DNA of 64,000 bases, taken from positions 62,001-126,000 of the forward strand of contig JAFQCI010000147.1 of the NCBI GenBank assembly GCA_017416505.1. Reading direction: 5' to 3'. Below are positions 62,793 through 64,000 of the stretch, in pieces (position 1 is the first letter of the stretch; each line of letters starts with the position of its first letter). The position numbers and the translations under genes were made by a program. Under the pieces are notes generated by a model. That model saw only the letters and a program-made list of their open reading frames with translations, was not told the origin of the DNA and did no database searches. This DNA is from Lachnospiraceae bacterium (GTDB lineage: Bacteria > Bacillota_A > Clostridia > Lachnospirales > Lachnospiraceae).

Positions 62793-64000
62793 CTATTTGT
62801 TTTTAACGTCCTTCAAAGCCAGACTAATCTTTCCGGAACGGTCAACATCTAATACATGAACTATTACTTCATCACCGATATTAACAACATCCTCAACTTT
62901 TTCTACTCTTTCCTTACAAAGTTTAGAAATATGAATCAATCCATCTTTGTTTGGTGATAATTCTACAAATGCACCAAATGGCATAATGCGTACTACTTTT
63001 CCTTCGTAGTCTTTTCCTACTTCTATCGGGTCAACAATTGCACGAATCATCTTAATTGCTTTTTCTATGCCTTCCTGTTCGATGCAGCAAATATCAACAG
63101 CTCCATCTTCTGAAATATCGATTTTAACGCCTGTTTCTTCAATAATGGCATTAATGGTCTTTCCTTTTTGTCCAATGATTTCACCAATCTTTTCTGGGTC
63201 TACTTTAATCTGTTTAATCTTTGGAGCATATTTTCCAACAGATTCTCTTGGCTTATCAATGGCCTTAGCCATAACTTCATCTAAAATATAAGTTCTTGCT
63301 TCTTTTGTTCTGGCAATAGCTTCTTTGATAATTTCATTGGTTAATCCATGAATCTTAATATCCATCTGAATTGCAGTAATACCCTTATGTGTACCTGCAA
63401 CCTTAAAGTCCATATCTCCAAAGAAATCTTCTAATCCCTGGATATCTGTTAAAACAATGTAATCATCATCTGTATCTCCAGTTACAAGTCCGGCAGAAAT
63501 ACCTGCTACCGGTCTTTTAATTGGTACACCTGCTGCCATAAGTGACAAAGAAGATGCACATACACTGGCTTGAGAGGTAGAACCATTGGATTCCATAGTT
63601 TCTGATACCGTACGAATCGCATATGGGAATTCTTCTTTTGAAGGAAGAACAGGAACCAAAGCTCTTTCAGCTAATGCACCATGACCGATTTCACGTCTTC
63701 CAGGACCTCTTGAAACTTTAGTTTCACCAACAGAATATGCTGGGAAATTATAATGATGCATATATCTTTTTTCTGTTTCTGCTACATCCAGACCATCTAA
63801 TTTCTGGCATTCTGATAAAGGTGCTAAGGTACATACATTTAAAATCTGAGTCTGTCCTCTTGTAAACATACCAGAACCATGAACTCTAGGTAAAATATCT
63901 ACTTCCGCTGCCAAAGGACGAATTTCATTGATGGCTCTTCCATCTGGACGCTTATGGTCAACTAAAATCATCTTACGCACAGTTTTCTTTTCATATTGAT
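62793..64000 (-). CDS. pnp: Polynucleotide phosphorylase, 5' end cut by window
   Basis: About 401 C-terminal residues are visible and the reading frame continues past the right edge. The second RNase PH domain ([58 protein letters not shown]), the KH domain ([15 protein letters not shown]) and the S1 domain ([15 protein letters not shown]) are present. It degrades RNA 3' to 5' using phosphate. The GTG at 63980 is internal, not a start. Confidence 0.97.
   Translation of the reverse strand, partial: QYEKKTVRKMILVDHKRPDGRAINEIRPLAAEVDILPRVHGSGMFTRGQTQILNVCTLAPLSECQKLDGLDVAETEKRYMHHYNFPAYSVGETKVSRGPGRREIGHGALAERALVPVLPSKEEFPYAIRTVSETMESNGSTSQASVCASSLSLMAAGVPIKRPVAGISAGLVTGDTDDDYIVLTDIQGLEDFFGDMDFKVAGTHKGITAIQMDIKIHGLTNEIIKEAIARTKEARTYILDEVMAKAIDKPRESVGKYAPKIKQIKVDPEKIGEIIGQKGKTINAIIEETGVKIDISEDGAVDICCIEQEGIEKAIKMIRAIVDPIEVGKDYEGKVVRIMPFGAFVELSPNKDGLIHISKLCKERVEKVEDVVNIGDEVIVHVLDVDRSGKISLALKDVKNK

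Noticed and set aside
63980..64000. Start of pnp at GTG 63980
   Set aside because: The reading frame continues upstream to the window edge and the visible part begins in the middle of the family sequence.

Overview
The window reads as ordinary chromosome of a low-GC, anaerobic, Gram-positive Clostridia member, most likely a gut Lachnospiraceae-type bacterium. The support is an Rnf complex in clostridial order (C-D-G-E-A-B), a YlmC/YmxH-type sporulation gene, a SleB-like cell wall hydrolase, a single-chain large PurL, a dGTPase-dnaG-rpoD-trmK-nif3 run, a lysine riboswitch before dapA, strong purine-rich ribosome binding sites and AT-rich codon use. Most genes lie on the minus strand. The window cuts a YlmC-like gene at its left edge and pnp at its right edge.

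Layout. 1-7.7 kb: energy coupling. A membrane-anchored Mrr-like protein, a NusG-II protein and a Gx transporter precede rnfC, an in-frame rnfD-rnfG fusion, rnfE with a Cys-rich tail, rnfA and rnfB. 7.7-12.5 kb: preQ1/queuosine genes queD-queE-folE-queC with topB, behind a leader that carries an intrinsic terminator. 12.4-17.3 kb: a small HD hydrolase, an orphan A24 prepilin-peptidase-like gene that seems to start at ATT, thrC with an overlapping short upstream ORF, a SleB-like hydrolase, and a plus-strand protein with two AP2-like domains around an HNH remnant. 17.3-31.6 kb: one long co-directional locus with a two-component system, a large secreted/membrane protein, an ABC transporter, a low-complexity membrane protein, MoxR, DUF58 and two VWA membrane proteins. 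This is the best candidate for an under-described system. 31.8-39.5 kb: RNase P RNA and housekeeping genes (nucleoside kinase, nif3, trmK, rpoD, dnaG, dGTPase). 39.7-53.7 kb: a chemoreceptor, a GH13 lipoprotein with a maltose-type ABC importer, purL, and a CheY/CheX-like pair. 53.7-57.4 kb: dapB-dapA under a lysine riboswitch, a CobO-like ATPase, a double-OB SSB-like protein and a small membrane protein. 57.5-64 kb: typA, an intact insertion sequence with 13-bp terminal inverted repeats lying just upstream of luxS, a small Cys-containing protein whose ribosome binding site lies in a 15-bp stem, an acidic Thr/Glu-rich membrane protein, and pnp.

Links between genes. Rnf couples ferredoxin:NAD oxidoreduction to ion transport. 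The GH13 lipoprotein and MalEFG-like importer form a carbohydrate uptake unit, with a terminator between the binding protein and the permeases that would keep binding protein in excess. In the MoxR/VWA locus a VanRS-like pair leads the run, and every downstream product fits an envelope-located AAA-chaperone/VWA machine. Function statements rest on motifs and family knowledge; no database search was run.
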